Positions 32,050 to 40,696 of a DNA stretch of 64,000 bases are shown here, piece after piece (positions within the stretch are counted from its first letter, which is position 1; the number at the start of each line of letters is the position of its first letter). The stretch spans positions 2,914,001 to 2,978,000 of the forward strand of contig NZ_CP171225.1 of the NCBI RefSeq assembly GCF_043226085.1, written 5' to 3'. This stretch comes from Amaricoccus sp003258405. GTDB lineage: Bacteria; Pseudomonadota; Alphaproteobacteria; Rhodobacterales; Rhodobacteraceae. The notes beneath the pieces were generated by a model, which was not told the DNA's origin, made no database searches, and saw only the letters and a program-made list of their open reading frames with translations. The translations under genes and the position numbers were made by a program.

Positions 32050-32712
32050 GTGACGCGCGGAGGCAGGACGCGAGACAGGACGGAGCCGGTGCGGCGCTGC
32101 GCGGTAACGCGCGCGGAGCTGCCCAAGGCCCGGCTGCTGCGTTTCGTGATCGGGCCGGAGGATCAGGTCGTGCCGGATCTGGCCGGCCGGCTGCCGGGAC
32201 GCGGCATCTATGTCGCGGCCGAGCGCGACGTGCTCGCCCGGGCGGTCGAGAAGGGTGTCTTCTCGCGCGCGGCGCGCCGGAAGGTGCATGTCGCGCCGGA
32301 GCTTCCGGCCGAAATGGAACGGATGCTCGCGCAGCGGCTGACCGATACGGTCGCCCTTGCGCGCAAGGCGGGTCAGGCCATCGCCGGCCGCGAGAAGACG
32401 CTCGCGGCGCTGCGTGCGGGCGAGGCCGTGCTGCTTTTGCAGGCGTCGGATGGTTCGGCGCGGGAAATGGCCGGGGTGCGACCGCCCTCGGGCCCTGAAA
32501 GCCGGATTTGCTGCCTTTCGGCATGCGAATTGGGCATGGCGTTCGGCCGTGATCGTGTGATACATGCCGCCGTACTGGCGGGTGGTCTCTCGGACAGAAT
32601 TTACGAGGAAGCCCTGCGGCTATCGGGCTTCAGGGAGCAACAGGACCGCCAGATGCTCGGGGACGAAGCTGGCGTATGTTTGGCGGGGGAAGGCCTCCGC
32701 GAGAAAGGCTAA
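32050..32712 (+). CDS. YlxR (DUF448) RNA-binding protein with C-terminal L7Ae-like domain
   Basis: The 220-residue protein starts at GTG. Residues 13-90 match DUF448/YlxR (RRCAVTRAELPKARLLRFV, GRLPGRGIYVAA). Residues about 105-190 resemble the L7Ae/L30e RNA-binding fold (LTDTVALARKAGQAIAGREK), a fusion usual in alphaproteobacteria where two separate genes occur in Firmicutes. It lies between nusA and infB and probably acts in transcription or ribosome assembly; the exact role is not settled. Confidence 0.9.
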   Translation: MTRGGRTRDRTEPVRRCAVTRAELPKARLLRFVIGPEDQVVPDLAGRLPGRGIYVAAERDVLARAVEKGVFSRAARRKVHVAPELPAEMERMLAQRLTDTVALARKAGQAIAGREKTLAALRAGEAVLLLQASDGSAREMAGVRPPSGPESRICCLSACELGMAFGRDRVIHAAVLAGGLSDRIYEEALRLSGFREQQDRQMLGDEAGVCLAGEGLREKG

Positions 32713-32718
32713 GACTTG

Positions 32719-35244
32719 ATGACTGATACCAAGGACGGCGACCGCAAAGGCAAGACTCTCGGTGTACGCGGAGGCACCGAGACAAGCCAGGTGCGGCAGA
32801 GCTTCAGCCACGGGCGTTCGAAATCAGTGACGGTCGAGCACAAGCGCAAACGGGTGGTTGTCCCGAAGGTGGGCGGCGGCGGGGGCAAGTCCCGCGGCGG
32901 GATCGGAGGCCTCTCCGATACCGAGGTCGAGCGCCGGCGCAAGGCGCTCGCCGCGGCGAAGGCCCAGGAGGCCGATCGCCAGCAGAAGGAACGCGAAGCC
33001 GCGCAGGCCCGCGAGGATGAACTCTCGCGTCTCCGCGCCGAGAAGGAAGCCGCCGAGCGCGCCGAGAAGGAACGCGAGATCGCCGAGCAGCGCGCTGCTG
33101 CCGAGGCAGAGCAGAAGGCCGCCCAGGAGGCGGAAGCTGCCGCGGCTGCGGAACGCGCCGCCGTGAAGGCGGAGAAGTCCTCCGCCGCCCGCGCCAAGGA
33201 AACCGCTTCGGTCGATCCGGCCGCCGCGCAGGCCCAGGCCGCGCGCGCCGAGGCCGGCCGTCCGACGGGCCCCAAGAAGACCATGGACAAGGCCGGGCCG
33301 GAAGAGAAGCGCGGCCGTGGCGGCAAGAGTGGCGACGACCGCCGCCGCTCGGGCAAGCTCACCATCGCGAGCGCGACCGCCGACGAGGGCGGCCGCCAGC
33401 GCAGCCTTGCGGCGATGAAGCGGCGCCAGGAGCGCGAGAAGCGCAAGATGATGGGCCAGGGCGGCGAGCGCGAGAAGATCGTGCGCGATGTCCAGGTGCC
33501 GGACGCGATCACGGTGCAGGAACTTGCCAACCGTATGGCCGAGCGCGTTGCCGCGGTGGTCAAGACGCTGATGCAGAACGGCATCATGGCGACCCAGAAC
33601 CAGACGATCGACGCCGAAACGGCGATGCTCATCGTCGAGGAATTCGGCCACAAGGTGGTGCGTGTCTCGGAATCGGATGTCGAGGATGCGATCACGCAGA
33701 CCTCGAGCGAGGACGAGGTCAATCTCCAGCCGCGGCCTCCGGTCGTGACGATCATGGGCCATGTCGACCACGGCAAGACCTCGTTGCTCGATGCGATCCG
33801 CAAGACCAACGTGGTGTCGGGCGAAGCGGGCGGCATCACCCAGCACATCGGTGCCTATCAGGTGAAGACGCCCGATGGTGCGGTGATCTCGTTCCTCGAC
33901 ACGCCGGGCCACGCGGCCTTCACCTCGATGCGGGCCCGCGGCGCGCATGTGACGGATATCGTCGTGCTGGTGGTTGCCGCCGATGACAGCGTCATGCCGC
34001 AGACCATCGAGGCGATCAATCACGCCAAGGCGGCGGGCGTTCCGGTGATCGTCGCGATCAACAAGATCGACAAGCCGGGTGCCGATCCGAGCAAGGTGCG
34101 CACCCAGCTCCTGAACCACGAGATCGTGGTCGAGGAGATGGGCGGCGAGGTGCTCGACGTCGAGGTTTCGGCGCTGTCGGGCAAGGGGCTCGACACGCTC
34201 CTCGAGAACATCGCGCTGCAGGCCGAGCTGCTCGATCTCACCGCCAACCCGGATCGTCCGGCGGAAGGCGCGGTGATCGAGGCGCAGCTCGACGTGGGCC
34301 GCGGGCCGGTCGCGACCGTGCTCGTGCAGAAGGGCACGCTCCGGCGCGGCGACATCTTCGTCGTCGGCGAGCAGTGGGGCCGTGTGCGCGCGCTCATCAA
34401 CGACAAGGGCGAGCGGGTGGACGAGGCCGGGCCGTCGGTGCCGGTCGAGGTGCTGGGTCTCAACGGCACGCCCGAGGCGGGCGATGTGCTCAACGTGGTC
34501 GAGAACGAGGGCAAGGCCCGCGAGATCTCGAGCTACCGCGAGCGTCTGGCGCGTGACAAGCGGGCGGCTGCGGGCTCGGCGACGACGCTCGACCAGCTTC
34601 TCGCCAAGGCGAAGGCCGATCAGAACGTCAAGGAACTGCCGGTTCTGGTGAAGTCGGACGTGCAGGGCTCGGCCGAGGCGATCGTGCAGGCGCTCGAGAA
34701 GATCTCGACCGACGAGGTGCGGGTGCGCGTGCTGCATTCGGGCGTGGGCGCGATCACCGAGACCGACGTGACGCTGGCCGAGGCCTCCGGGGCGCCGATC
34801 ATCGGCTTCAACGTGCGTGCCAATGCGCCCGCGCGCGAGAGCGCGAACCAGAAGGGCGTCGAGATCCGCTACTATTCGATCATCTACGATCTCGTCGATG
34901 ACGTGAAGAAGGCGGCGAGCGGGCTCTTGAGCCCGGAGATCAAGGAGCGCTTCATCGGCTATGCCGAGATCCGGCAGGTCTTCAAGATCACCGGCGTCGG
35001 CAAGGTCGCGGGCTGCATGGTCACCGAGGGTGTGGCGCGGCGTTCCGCCGGCGTGCGCCTGCTGCGCGACAACGTCGTGATCCATGAAGGCAAGCTCAAG
35101 ACGCTCAAGCGCTTCAAGGACGAGGTCAAGGAAGTCCAGGTCAGCCAGGAATGCGGCATGGCCTTCGAGAATTACGAGGACATCCGCGAGGGTGATGTGA
35201 TCGAAATCTTCGAGACCGAACAGATCGTGCGCACGCTCGCCTGA
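32719..35244 (+). CDS. infB: Translation initiation factor IF-2
   Basis: The 841-residue GTPase has an N-terminal IF2 segment, a long charged coiled-coil rich in Glu, Lys, Arg and Ala (about residues 60-230), a second IF2_N domain, and the G domain with GHVDHGKT near residue 348, DTPGHAAF and NKIDKPGA. The beta-barrel and fMet-tRNA-binding domains follow. It places initiator tRNA on the 30S subunit. A TTG 3 nt upstream of the ATG is the only start ambiguity. It ends the operon before a terminator. Confidence 0.98.
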   Translation: MTDTKDGDRKGKTLGVRGGTETSQVRQSFSHGRSKSVTVEHKRKRVVVPKVGGGGGKSRGGIGGLSDTEVERRRKALAAAKAQEADRQQKEREAAQAREDELSRLRAEKEAAERAEKEREIAEQRAAAEAEQKAAQEAEAAAAAERAAVKAEKSSAARAKETASVDPAAAQAQAARAEAGRPTGPKKTMDKAGPEEKRGRGGKSGDDRRRSGKLTIASATADEGGRQRSLAAMKRRQEREKRKMMGQGGEREKIVRDVQVPDAITVQELANRMAERVAAVVKTLMQNGIMATQNQTIDAETAMLIVEEFGHKVVRVSESDVEDAITQTSSEDEVNLQPRPPVVTIMGHVDHGKTSLLDAIRKTNVVSGEAGGITQHIGAYQVKTPDGAVISFLDTPGHAAFTSMRARGAHVTDIVVLVVAADDSVMPQTIEAINHAKAAGVPVIVAINKIDKPGADPSKVRTQLLNHEIVVEEMGGEVLDVEVSALSGKGLDTLLENIALQAELLDLTANPDRPAEGAVIEAQLDVGRGPVATVLVQKGTLRRGDIFVVGEQWGRVRALINDKGERVDEAGPSVPVEVLGLNGTPEAGDVLNVVENEGKAREISSYRERLARDKRAAAGSATTLDQLLAKAKADQNVKELPVLVKSDVQGSAEAIVQALEKISTDEVRVRVLHSGVGAITETDVTLAEASGAPIIGFNVRANAPARESANQKGVEIRYYSIIYDLVDDVKKAASGLLSPEIKERFIGYAEIRQVFKITGVGKVAGCMVTEGVARRSAGVRLLRDNVVIHEGKLKTLKRFKDEVKEVQVSQECGMAFENYEDIREGDVIEIFETEQIVRTLA

Positions 35245-35271
35245 GCCCGAGGGCTTCGGGGCAAGATATCG

Positions 35272-35305
35272 GGGCGCGTCCGGAAGGACGCGCCCTGTTT
35301 CGTTT
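35272..35305 (+). terminator. Rho-independent terminator after infB
   Basis: GGGCGCGTCC and GGACGCGCCC form a perfect 10-bp stem around GGAA, followed by TGTTTCGTTTT. It lies 27 nt after the infB stop and closes the rimP-nusA-ylxR-infB operon. Confidence 0.9.
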
Positions 35306-35404
35306 TGCCGGGCCGGTGCGTGCGGGCCTTAAGCAAAACACGTCAAAAATGTTCTGCAATTTTTAGGCGTATGCTAGCGTTTCTGCCTCAGTCGGGGGGT
35401 GGGT

Positions 35405-36877
35405 ATGGCGGGTCTGGCACGCGTTCTTGCGGTTTTACTGGTGTTTTCGGCGGCTCCGGCCGCGACGGTGCTGGCCTCGCCTTCGGCCGGAAGCCGGACG
35501 GAGACGGCTGCGGGGCGGTTCGAGGCGGGCGCGCTCAGCCCCGACGAGCGCCGGGTGCTGCAGGCGGCCCTTGCCTTCGAGGGCGGGTTCGACGGCCCCA
35601 TCGACGGCAGCTGGACCCCGGAGAGCGCGGCGGCGCTGGCGCGATACGCGCGGCGCGAGTTCGGCGGCGCGGCGGGCGATGTGCAGGTCGCGGCGCTGGT
35701 GATTTCCCTGCTGGCGGAGGTCGAGACCCACGGCTGGCGGGTGCGCTACCTGCCGGACCTCGATCTCTCGGTTGCCCTGCCCGAGACGGTGTTCGGCGCG
35801 CCGGAGGATGAGGACGGCGGCCAGCGCTGGTGGGCGGAGGAGGGGGTGCTCACCCTGCTCGCACATGATTTCGACGCAGGCTTCGCGGCGGCCTGGCACC
35901 GCGCGGCGCGGGGGGCCAACACGGAGGCCGCTGCGCTTGAGGCGGAGGACGGCCCGGACCGGCGCTGGAGCGCCGGGCAGCTCGAGGACGGGCGGCGCTT
36001 CGAGACGCTTTCGCTCGCACATGGCGATCGCTGGGCGACGCTCTATGTCGCAGGCACGGAGGCGGACGCGCCCCTGATGCATTTCCTGCTTGCGAGCGCG
36101 GTCGCGGGCGCGGCGCCCGAGTGGCAGATGCCGGTGGGCGGCCCCCTCGAGGCGCTGGTCCGGCGGACCCTGGCGGAATTCAGCGGCGCCGGGCCGCTCG
36201 AGGATTTCTTCCCGCCGGAGCCCGCGCGGCTCTCGCCGCCCGAAGCGACGGCTGCGGCGAGCGGCACCGGATTTTTCGTCGGCGCCCATGTGCTCCTCAC
36301 CGCCGATCACGTGGTGGCGAACTGCCGCCGGGTGGAGCTGCCGGACGGCACCGAACTCTCGCTTCTCGCCGCGGACAGCGATCTCGACGTCGCGGCGCTG
36401 GGCACGCCCGAGGCCGCGCCTGCCTGGCTGGCGCTTTCGGGCGACGCCCGGGCGCGGCTCGGCCAGAAGGTGCATGCCGCAGGCTATCCCTATTACAACA
36501 TCGCGGGCACCTCGCTGCACCTGACGGGCGGCAATGTGAGCTCGCTGGCGGATGTGAATGACGATCGCCGCTTCTTCAGCTTCAGCGCGCCGGTGCAGCC
36601 GGGCAGCTCCGGCGGGCCGCTCATCGATGCGGATGGCGGCGTGATGGGGCTGGTCGTCTCGCGGCTCTCGGAGCGCTACATCGCGGAAGCGACCGGGACG
36701 ATTCCCCAGAACATCAACTATGGCCTCGACCATGCGGAGCTGGTGAGCTTCCTGGAGCGCAATGCGATCGTCACCGGCGAGATGGAGCTGTCGCCGGGCG
36801 GAATCGGCCGATTCGACATGGAGCGCGGCGCGCCGGATGCGCTCGAGGGCGCGGTGGTGCCGGTCTTCTGCGACTGA
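35405..36877 (+). CDS. Exported trypsin-like serine protease with unassigned N-terminal region
   Basis: The 490-residue product has a signal peptide (residues 1-23). Residues about 45-85 resemble a peptidoglycan-binding-like helical repeat (LSPDERRVLQAALAFEGGF, DGPIDGSWTPESAAALARYA). The middle, to about 270, is unassigned. The C-terminal trypsin-like domain has the triad His302 (LTADHVV), Asp328 (SDLDVAALG) and Ser402 (GSSGGPL). It lacks a PDZ domain, so it is not a classic DegP. It likely acts in the periplasm; the target is unknown. Confidence 0.88.
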   Translation: MAGLARVLAVLLVFSAAPAATVLASPSAGSRTETAAGRFEAGALSPDERRVLQAALAFEGGFDGPIDGSWTPESAAALARYARREFGGAAGDVQVAALVISLLAEVETHGWRVRYLPDLDLSVALPETVFGAPEDEDGGQRWWAEEGVLTLLAHDFDAGFAAAWHRAARGANTEAAALEAEDGPDRRWSAGQLEDGRRFETLSLAHGDRWATLYVAGTEADAPLMHFLLASAVAGAAPEWQMPVGGPLEALVRRTLAEFSGAGPLEDFFPPEPARLSPPEATAAASGTGFFVGAHVLLTADHVVANCRRVELPDGTELSLLAADSDLDVAALGTPEAAPAWLALSGDARARLGQKVHAAGYPYYNIAGTSLHLTGGNVSSLADVNDDRRFFSFSAPVQPGSSGGPLIDADGGVMGLVVSRLSERYIAEATGTIPQNINYGLDHAELVSFLERNAIVTGEMELSPGGIGRFDMERGAPDALEGAVVPVFCD

Positions 36878-36897
36878 GGCCGCGCCCCCCGCCTCAG
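36874..36897. terminator. Hairpin spanning two convergent stop codons
   Basis: CTGAGGC (36874-36880) and GCCTCAG (36891-36897) pair across a C-rich 10-nt loop. The arms contain the stop codons of the protease and of the convergent dehydrogenase. There is no T run. Confidence 0.4.
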
Positions 36898-37670
36898 CGG
36901 GGAGCGGCAGGGGGCAGGCCGATGCGGGCGCGGATCTCCGGGTCGCGCAGGCTCACCTCCTCGCCCGCCAGATCGGCGGCGGCTTCGGTCGCGAGCCAGA
37001 CCAGCGCGCGGGCCGGGATCTCGGGTGCCGCGTGTTCGGAGAACTCCATCCGGCTCACCGCATTGATGCCCGAGGCGCGGATGGCGCGCTGCATGTCGGT
37101 CGCGACCGTGCCGGGGGAGAGGCTCATCACCCGGATGCCCGCGCCGCGGTTTTCGAGATGCGCGCAGCGGGTGAGCATGAAGGCTCCGGCCTTCGAGGCG
37201 CAATACATGCTCCAGCCCTCAAGCGGGTTGTGCGCGGCGCCCGAGCTCATGTTGATGACCACGCCCGCGCCCTGGCGGCGCATCACCGGCAGGGCGGCGC
37301 GCAGGCCGTTGTAGATGCCCTTGAAGCAGATGTCGGCGGCGCGCGACCAGGCCTCGGGATCGGATCTGGCAAGCGCGCCGATGGGCTCGATCACCGCGGC
37401 ATTGTTCACCAGCACGTCGAGCCGGCCGAAGCGGCCGCAGGTCGCGGTGACCGCGGCCTCGAGCTCGGAGAACTCGGCGATGTCGCACGCCATGCCCTCT
37501 GCGCTCGCGCCCTCCGCAGTGAGTTCGGCGGCCAGCGCGCGCACAGCATCGCTGTTGCGGGCGACGAGCATGAGGGAGGCCCCCTCCGCCGCCATGGCGC
37601 GTGCGGCCGCCGCTCCGATGCCCCGGCTCGCGCCGGTGACGAGCACGACCTTTCCGCTCAGTTCTCCCAT
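36894..37670 (-). CDS. Short-chain dehydrogenase/reductase
   Basis: The 258-residue protein has the SDR cofactor motif VVLVTGASRGIGAAAARAM, NNAAVIEPIG, the catalytic Ser in VINMSSGAA, and YCASKAG with Tyr and Lys. The substrate is unknown. The start at 37670 was chosen because GAGGAAG lies just upstream; the frame extends 52 codons further without family similarity. It is divergent from the MAPEG gene. Confidence 0.93.
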   Translation of the reverse strand: MGELSGKVVLVTGASRGIGAAAARAMAAEGASLMLVARNSDAVRALAAELTAEGASAEGMACDIAEFSELEAAVTATCGRFGRLDVLVNNAAVIEPIGALARSDPEAWSRAADICFKGIYNGLRAALPVMRRQGAGVVINMSSGAAHNPLEGWSMYCASKAGAFMLTRCAHLENRGAGIRVMSLSPGTVATDMQRAIRASGINAVSRMEFSEHAAPEIPARALVWLATEAAADLAGEEVSLRDPEIRARIGLPPAAPR

Positions 37671-37816
37671 GACTTCCTCCCTCTTCGGTTCGCGGGGACC
37701 GGGATCAAAGTCCGAACCGCGCCGGAACGCAAGTGCCGCGGCTTGCCGTGGTTGTTTCCGCCGGTCTATGGTCCTAGCTAGAAGACTGATCCGACAGTCT
37801 TGTTCCGGAGATCCGC

Positions 37817-38227
37817 ATGACTTCATCCGCCGCGATCGCAGTGGTCGCGCTCTATGCCGGCCTCAACGGCTTCATCCTGCTCTGCCTTGCGGTCAATGTG
37901 GGGCGGACGCGCGCCCGGACCAAGGTGTTCATGGGGGATGGCGGCGACCCGGCGATGATCCGTGCGATGCGGGGCCAGCTCAATTTCGTCGAGACGGTGC
38001 CCTACTGCCTGCTGCTCCTGCTGTTGCTCGCGTTTCTCGGCGCGCCGCTCTGGGTGCTGCACGGGCTCGGGCTTGCGCTCACGCTCGGCCGGCTGGCCCA
38101 CGGGGTGCATTTCATCCTCGCCGATGCGCCGCGCTGGCAGCGGGCCGCGGGGACGCTTCTCACGATGCTCGTTCTTTTGCTTTCCAGCGCCGGGGCGCTG
38201 ATCCTGGCTGCGGGAGGTATGGTCTGA
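37817..38227 (+). CDS. MAPEG-family membrane protein
   Basis: The 136-residue protein has four hydrophobic segments and the MAPEG pattern: NVGRTRARTKVFMGDGGDP, AMRGQLNFVETVPYCLLLL, then LGRLAHGVHF. Eukaryotic members act in eicosanoid and glutathione metabolism. Bacterial members are mostly of unknown substrate, with glutathione-dependent activity possible. It is 2 nt upstream of pmbA and probably cotranscribed with it. Confidence 0.9.
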   Translation: MTSSAAIAVVALYAGLNGFILLCLAVNVGRTRARTKVFMGDGGDPAMIRAMRGQLNFVETVPYCLLLLLLLAFLGAPLWVLHGLGLALTLGRLAHGVHFILADAPRWQRAAGTLLTMLVLLLSSAGALILAAGGMV

Positions 38228-38229
38228 AC

Positions 38230-39576
38230 ATGTCGGAAGATCTCGAAAAACTCGCCGGGCGGTTGCTCGAGGCGGCGCGGCGCGCCGGAGCGGATGCGGC
38301 GGATGCGATCGCTGTCGAGGGCGAGAGCCTGTCGATCGAGGTCCGGGGCGGGGCACTCGAACATGCCGATCGCTCCGAGGGCATCGATATCGGCCTGCGC
38401 GTGCTGATCGGCAAGCGGCAGGCCTGTGTGTCGGCGAGCGACACGCGCGACGAGGTGCTTGCCTCGATGGCCGAGCGGGCCGTGGCGATGGCGCGGGAGG
38501 CGCCGGAGGATCCCTGGTGCGGCCTTGCCGAGCCCGGTGAGCTTGCGACCTCCTGGGACGTCGCGGCGCTCGATCTCGCCGATCCGGCGGCGGCCCCGGC
38601 ACCGGAGGTGCTGAAGGAGATGGCGCTGGCGGCCGAGGCGGCGGCGCTCGCGGTGCCCGGCATCACCAAGATGGACGGGGCGGGCGCAAGCTTTGGCGCG
38701 ACGCGCATCCACCTTGCCGCCACCAACGGCTTTTCGGGCGGATACGCCCGCACCAGCCACGGCGTGCAGGCGGTGGCGATCTGCGGCGATGGGCTCGGCA
38801 TGGAGCGCGATTACGCTTTCGAGAGCCGCAGCCATGGCGCCGACCTGCCGTCCCCCGAGGAGATCGGGCGGCTTGCGGGCGAGCGCACCGCGGCGCGCGC
38901 GGGAGCGACGAAGCCGCCGACCGGTGCCTATCCGGTGCTCTATGACGAGCGGGTTTCCGGCAGTCTGATCGGGCATCTGGTGCAGGCGGTAAACGGTTCG
39001 GCGATCGCGCGCGGCGCCTCCTGGCTCAAGGATGCGCTGGGCGAGGCAGTGCTGCCGGCAGGCATGGAACTGATCGAGGATCCGTTCCGCCCGCGTATCG
39101 CCGGCTCGCGGCCATTTGATGCCGAGGGACTTCCGGTGGCGCGGCGGGCGCTCGTTGCGAATGGTGTGCTCGAAGGCTGGACGCTTGATCTCGCCACGGC
39201 CCGCAAGCTCGGGCTCAGGAGCACGGGCAATGCGAGCCGCGGCACGGGCGCGCCACCGAGCCCGTCGACCGGCAATCTCGCCCTGACGCAGGGGGATGAG
39301 AGTCGCGAGGAGCTCATGGCCGCAATGGGGACGGGGCTCCTGGTCACGAGCCTCATGGGCTCCTCGATCAATGCGACGACGGGCGACTATTCGCGGGGCG
39401 CGAGCGGGTTCTGGGTCGAGAACGGCGAGATCGTGCGGCCGGTCAACGAATGCACCATCGCGGGCAATCTGCGCGAGATGCTGAGGGGCATCCGGGCGGC
39501 GAACGACGCCCGGCCGCATCTCAGCCGGGTGATCCCGAGCCTTCTGGTCGAAGGGCTTGTCATTGCCGGAAGCTGA
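38230..39576 (+). CDS. pmbA: TldE/PmbA metallopeptidase-family subunit
   Basis: The 448-residue protein matches TldE/PmbA: the N-terminal SIEVRGGALEHADRSEGIDIGLRV, the central GASFGATRIHLAATNGFSG, and the C-terminal SLMGSSINATTGDYSRGASGFWVENGEI. TldE lacks the HExxxH of its partner TldD; together they degrade or process small peptides. TldD is not in the window. The ATG at 38230 follows MAPEG directly. The 3' end overlaps the next gene. Confidence 0.94.
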   Translation: MSEDLEKLAGRLLEAARRAGADAADAIAVEGESLSIEVRGGALEHADRSEGIDIGLRVLIGKRQACVSASDTRDEVLASMAERAVAMAREAPEDPWCGLAEPGELATSWDVAALDLADPAAAPAPEVLKEMALAAEAAALAVPGITKMDGAGASFGATRIHLAATNGFSGGYARTSHGVQAVAICGDGLGMERDYAFESRSHGADLPSPEEIGRLAGERTAARAGATKPPTGAYPVLYDERVSGSLIGHLVQAVNGSAIARGASWLKDALGEAVLPAGMELIEDPFRPRIAGSRPFDAEGLPVARRALVANGVLEGWTLDLATARKLGLRSTGNASRGTGAPPSPSTGNLALTQGDESREELMAAMGTGLLVTSLMGSSINATTGDYSRGASGFWVENGEIVRPVNECTIAGNLREMLRGIRAANDARPHLSRVIPSLLVEGLVIAGS

Positions 39577-40348
39577 CCTCCCGCTCCTCATCACGGCCGC
39601 CCATGCGGCCGGCGAGATCGCCATGCGGCATTTTGCCGGGGATCGCGCCGCCACCGAGAAGCCCGATGCGCAGGGACCCGTCACCGAAGCCGATCTCGAG
39701 GTGGACCGGATGCTGCGCGACCGGCTGCTCGCGGCGCGGCCCGATTACGGCTGGCTGTCGGAGGAGAGCGAGAACGATCCGGCCCGACTCGATGCCGAGC
39801 GGGTGTTCATCGTCGATCCGATCGACGGGACGCGGGCCTTCGTGGAGGGCGGCAAGGCGTGGTCACATGCGCTGGCCGTTGCCGAGCGAGGCCGGGTGGT
39901 CGCGGGGGTCGTGTTCCTGCCGCGGCTCGAGCGCACCTACAGCGCGGCCGCGGGCGAGGGGGCGGCTTGCAACGGCGAGCCGATTCGGGTGAGCCGGCGC
40001 GAGGTGCTGACCGGGGCGAAGGTGCTGGTGAATGCGACCCAGCTCGATCCGAAGTTCTGGCCCAGCGGGGTGCCGGCGATCGAGCGGCATTTCCGCTCCT
40101 CGCTGGCCTACCGGATGTGTCTGGCCGCCGAGGGGCGCTATGACGCGATGCTGACCTTCCGCGACGCCTGGGAGTGGGACATCGCGGCGGGTGATCTGAT
40201 CGCGCGCGAGGCGGGCGGGCGCGTCACCGACAGGCTGGGCCATGCACCGGTCTTCAACAATCCCCGCCCGGCGCTTCCCGGTGTGATCGCGGCCCCTCCG
40301 GAGCTCCATGCCCGGCTGCTCGCCCAGACCCGCCCCCTGCCCGGCTGA
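39563..40348 (+). CDS. Inositol-monophosphatase-family phosphatase (CysQ-like)
   Basis: The 261-residue protein has the metal-binding motifs LSEESEND, IVDPIDGTRAF and WEWDIAAGDLIAREAGG of the Mg2+-dependent, Li+-sensitive phosphatase superfamily. Members hydrolyse inositol phosphates, PAP/PAPS (CysQ), histidinol phosphate or FBP; the sequence suits CysQ best but does not prove it. TTG at 39563 is favoured because AAGGG lies 7 nt upstream; a TTG at 39557 is less well spaced. It overlaps the end of pmbA by 14 nt. Confidence 0.85.
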   Translation: MPEADLPLLITAAHAAGEIAMRHFAGDRAATEKPDAQGPVTEADLEVDRMLRDRLLAARPDYGWLSEESENDPARLDAERVFIVDPIDGTRAFVEGGKAWSHALAVAERGRVVAGVVFLPRLERTYSAAAGEGAACNGEPIRVSRREVLTGAKVLVNATQLDPKFWPSGVPAIERHFRSSLAYRMCLAAEGRYDAMLTFRDAWEWDIAAGDLIAREAGGRVTDRLGHAPVFNNPRPALPGVIAAPPELHARLLAQTRPLPG

Positions 40349-40372
40349 TCCGGCAGCGGGGCGCAGGACGGA

Positions 40373-40400
40373 TTGATTTCGCTGCACCGCCCACTATGGT
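40373..40400 (+). promoter_or_regulatory. Putative promoter of the DUF4170-waaA-lpxK unit
   Basis: TTGATT (40373-40378) and TATGGT (40395-40400) are 16 nt apart, 39 nt upstream of the DUF4170 gene start. Confidence 0.5.
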
Positions 40401-40439
40401 GCGGGCAATTTCCACCACATATGCTTTGGAGGCTCATTC

Positions 40440-40682
40440 ATGACCCAGCGCCTGCACCTCGTCTTCGGCGGGGAACTCACCCATACCCAGCGGCACGAGT
40501 TCAAGGACATCGAGAACATCGACATCGTCGGTCTCTTCCCGAACTATGCGTCCGCCTACAACGCCTGGAAGGCCAAGGCGCAGGCGACCGTGGACAGCGC
40601 CGAAACGCGCTATTTCATCGCCCATATCCACCGGCTCGTCGATGAGGAGGACGAAACCGGCCCGACCTCCGAAGTCGTCTGA
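40440..40682 (+). CDS. DUF4170 small protein
   Basis: The 80-residue protein matches DUF4170: RLHLVFGGELTHTQRHEF, then VGLFPNYASAYNAWKAKAQ and RYFIAHIHRL. It starts at an ATG with GGAGG upstream. It sits 14 nt before waaA, a position common in alphaproteobacteria, so it may serve lipopolysaccharide core synthesis. No enzymatic motif is visible. Confidence 0.88.
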   Translation: MTQRLHLVFGGELTHTQRHEFKDIENIDIVGLFPNYASAYNAWKAKAQATVDSAETRYFIAHIHRLVDEEDETGPTSEVV

Positions 40683-40696
40683 GACGGACCGCGGAC

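Noticed and set aside
30046..35085. Minus-strand frames of 839 and 753 codons opposite rimP-nusA-infB
   Set aside because: They are shadows of well-identified operon genes; the His/Arg/Leu-rich text is typical of antisense GC-rich code.
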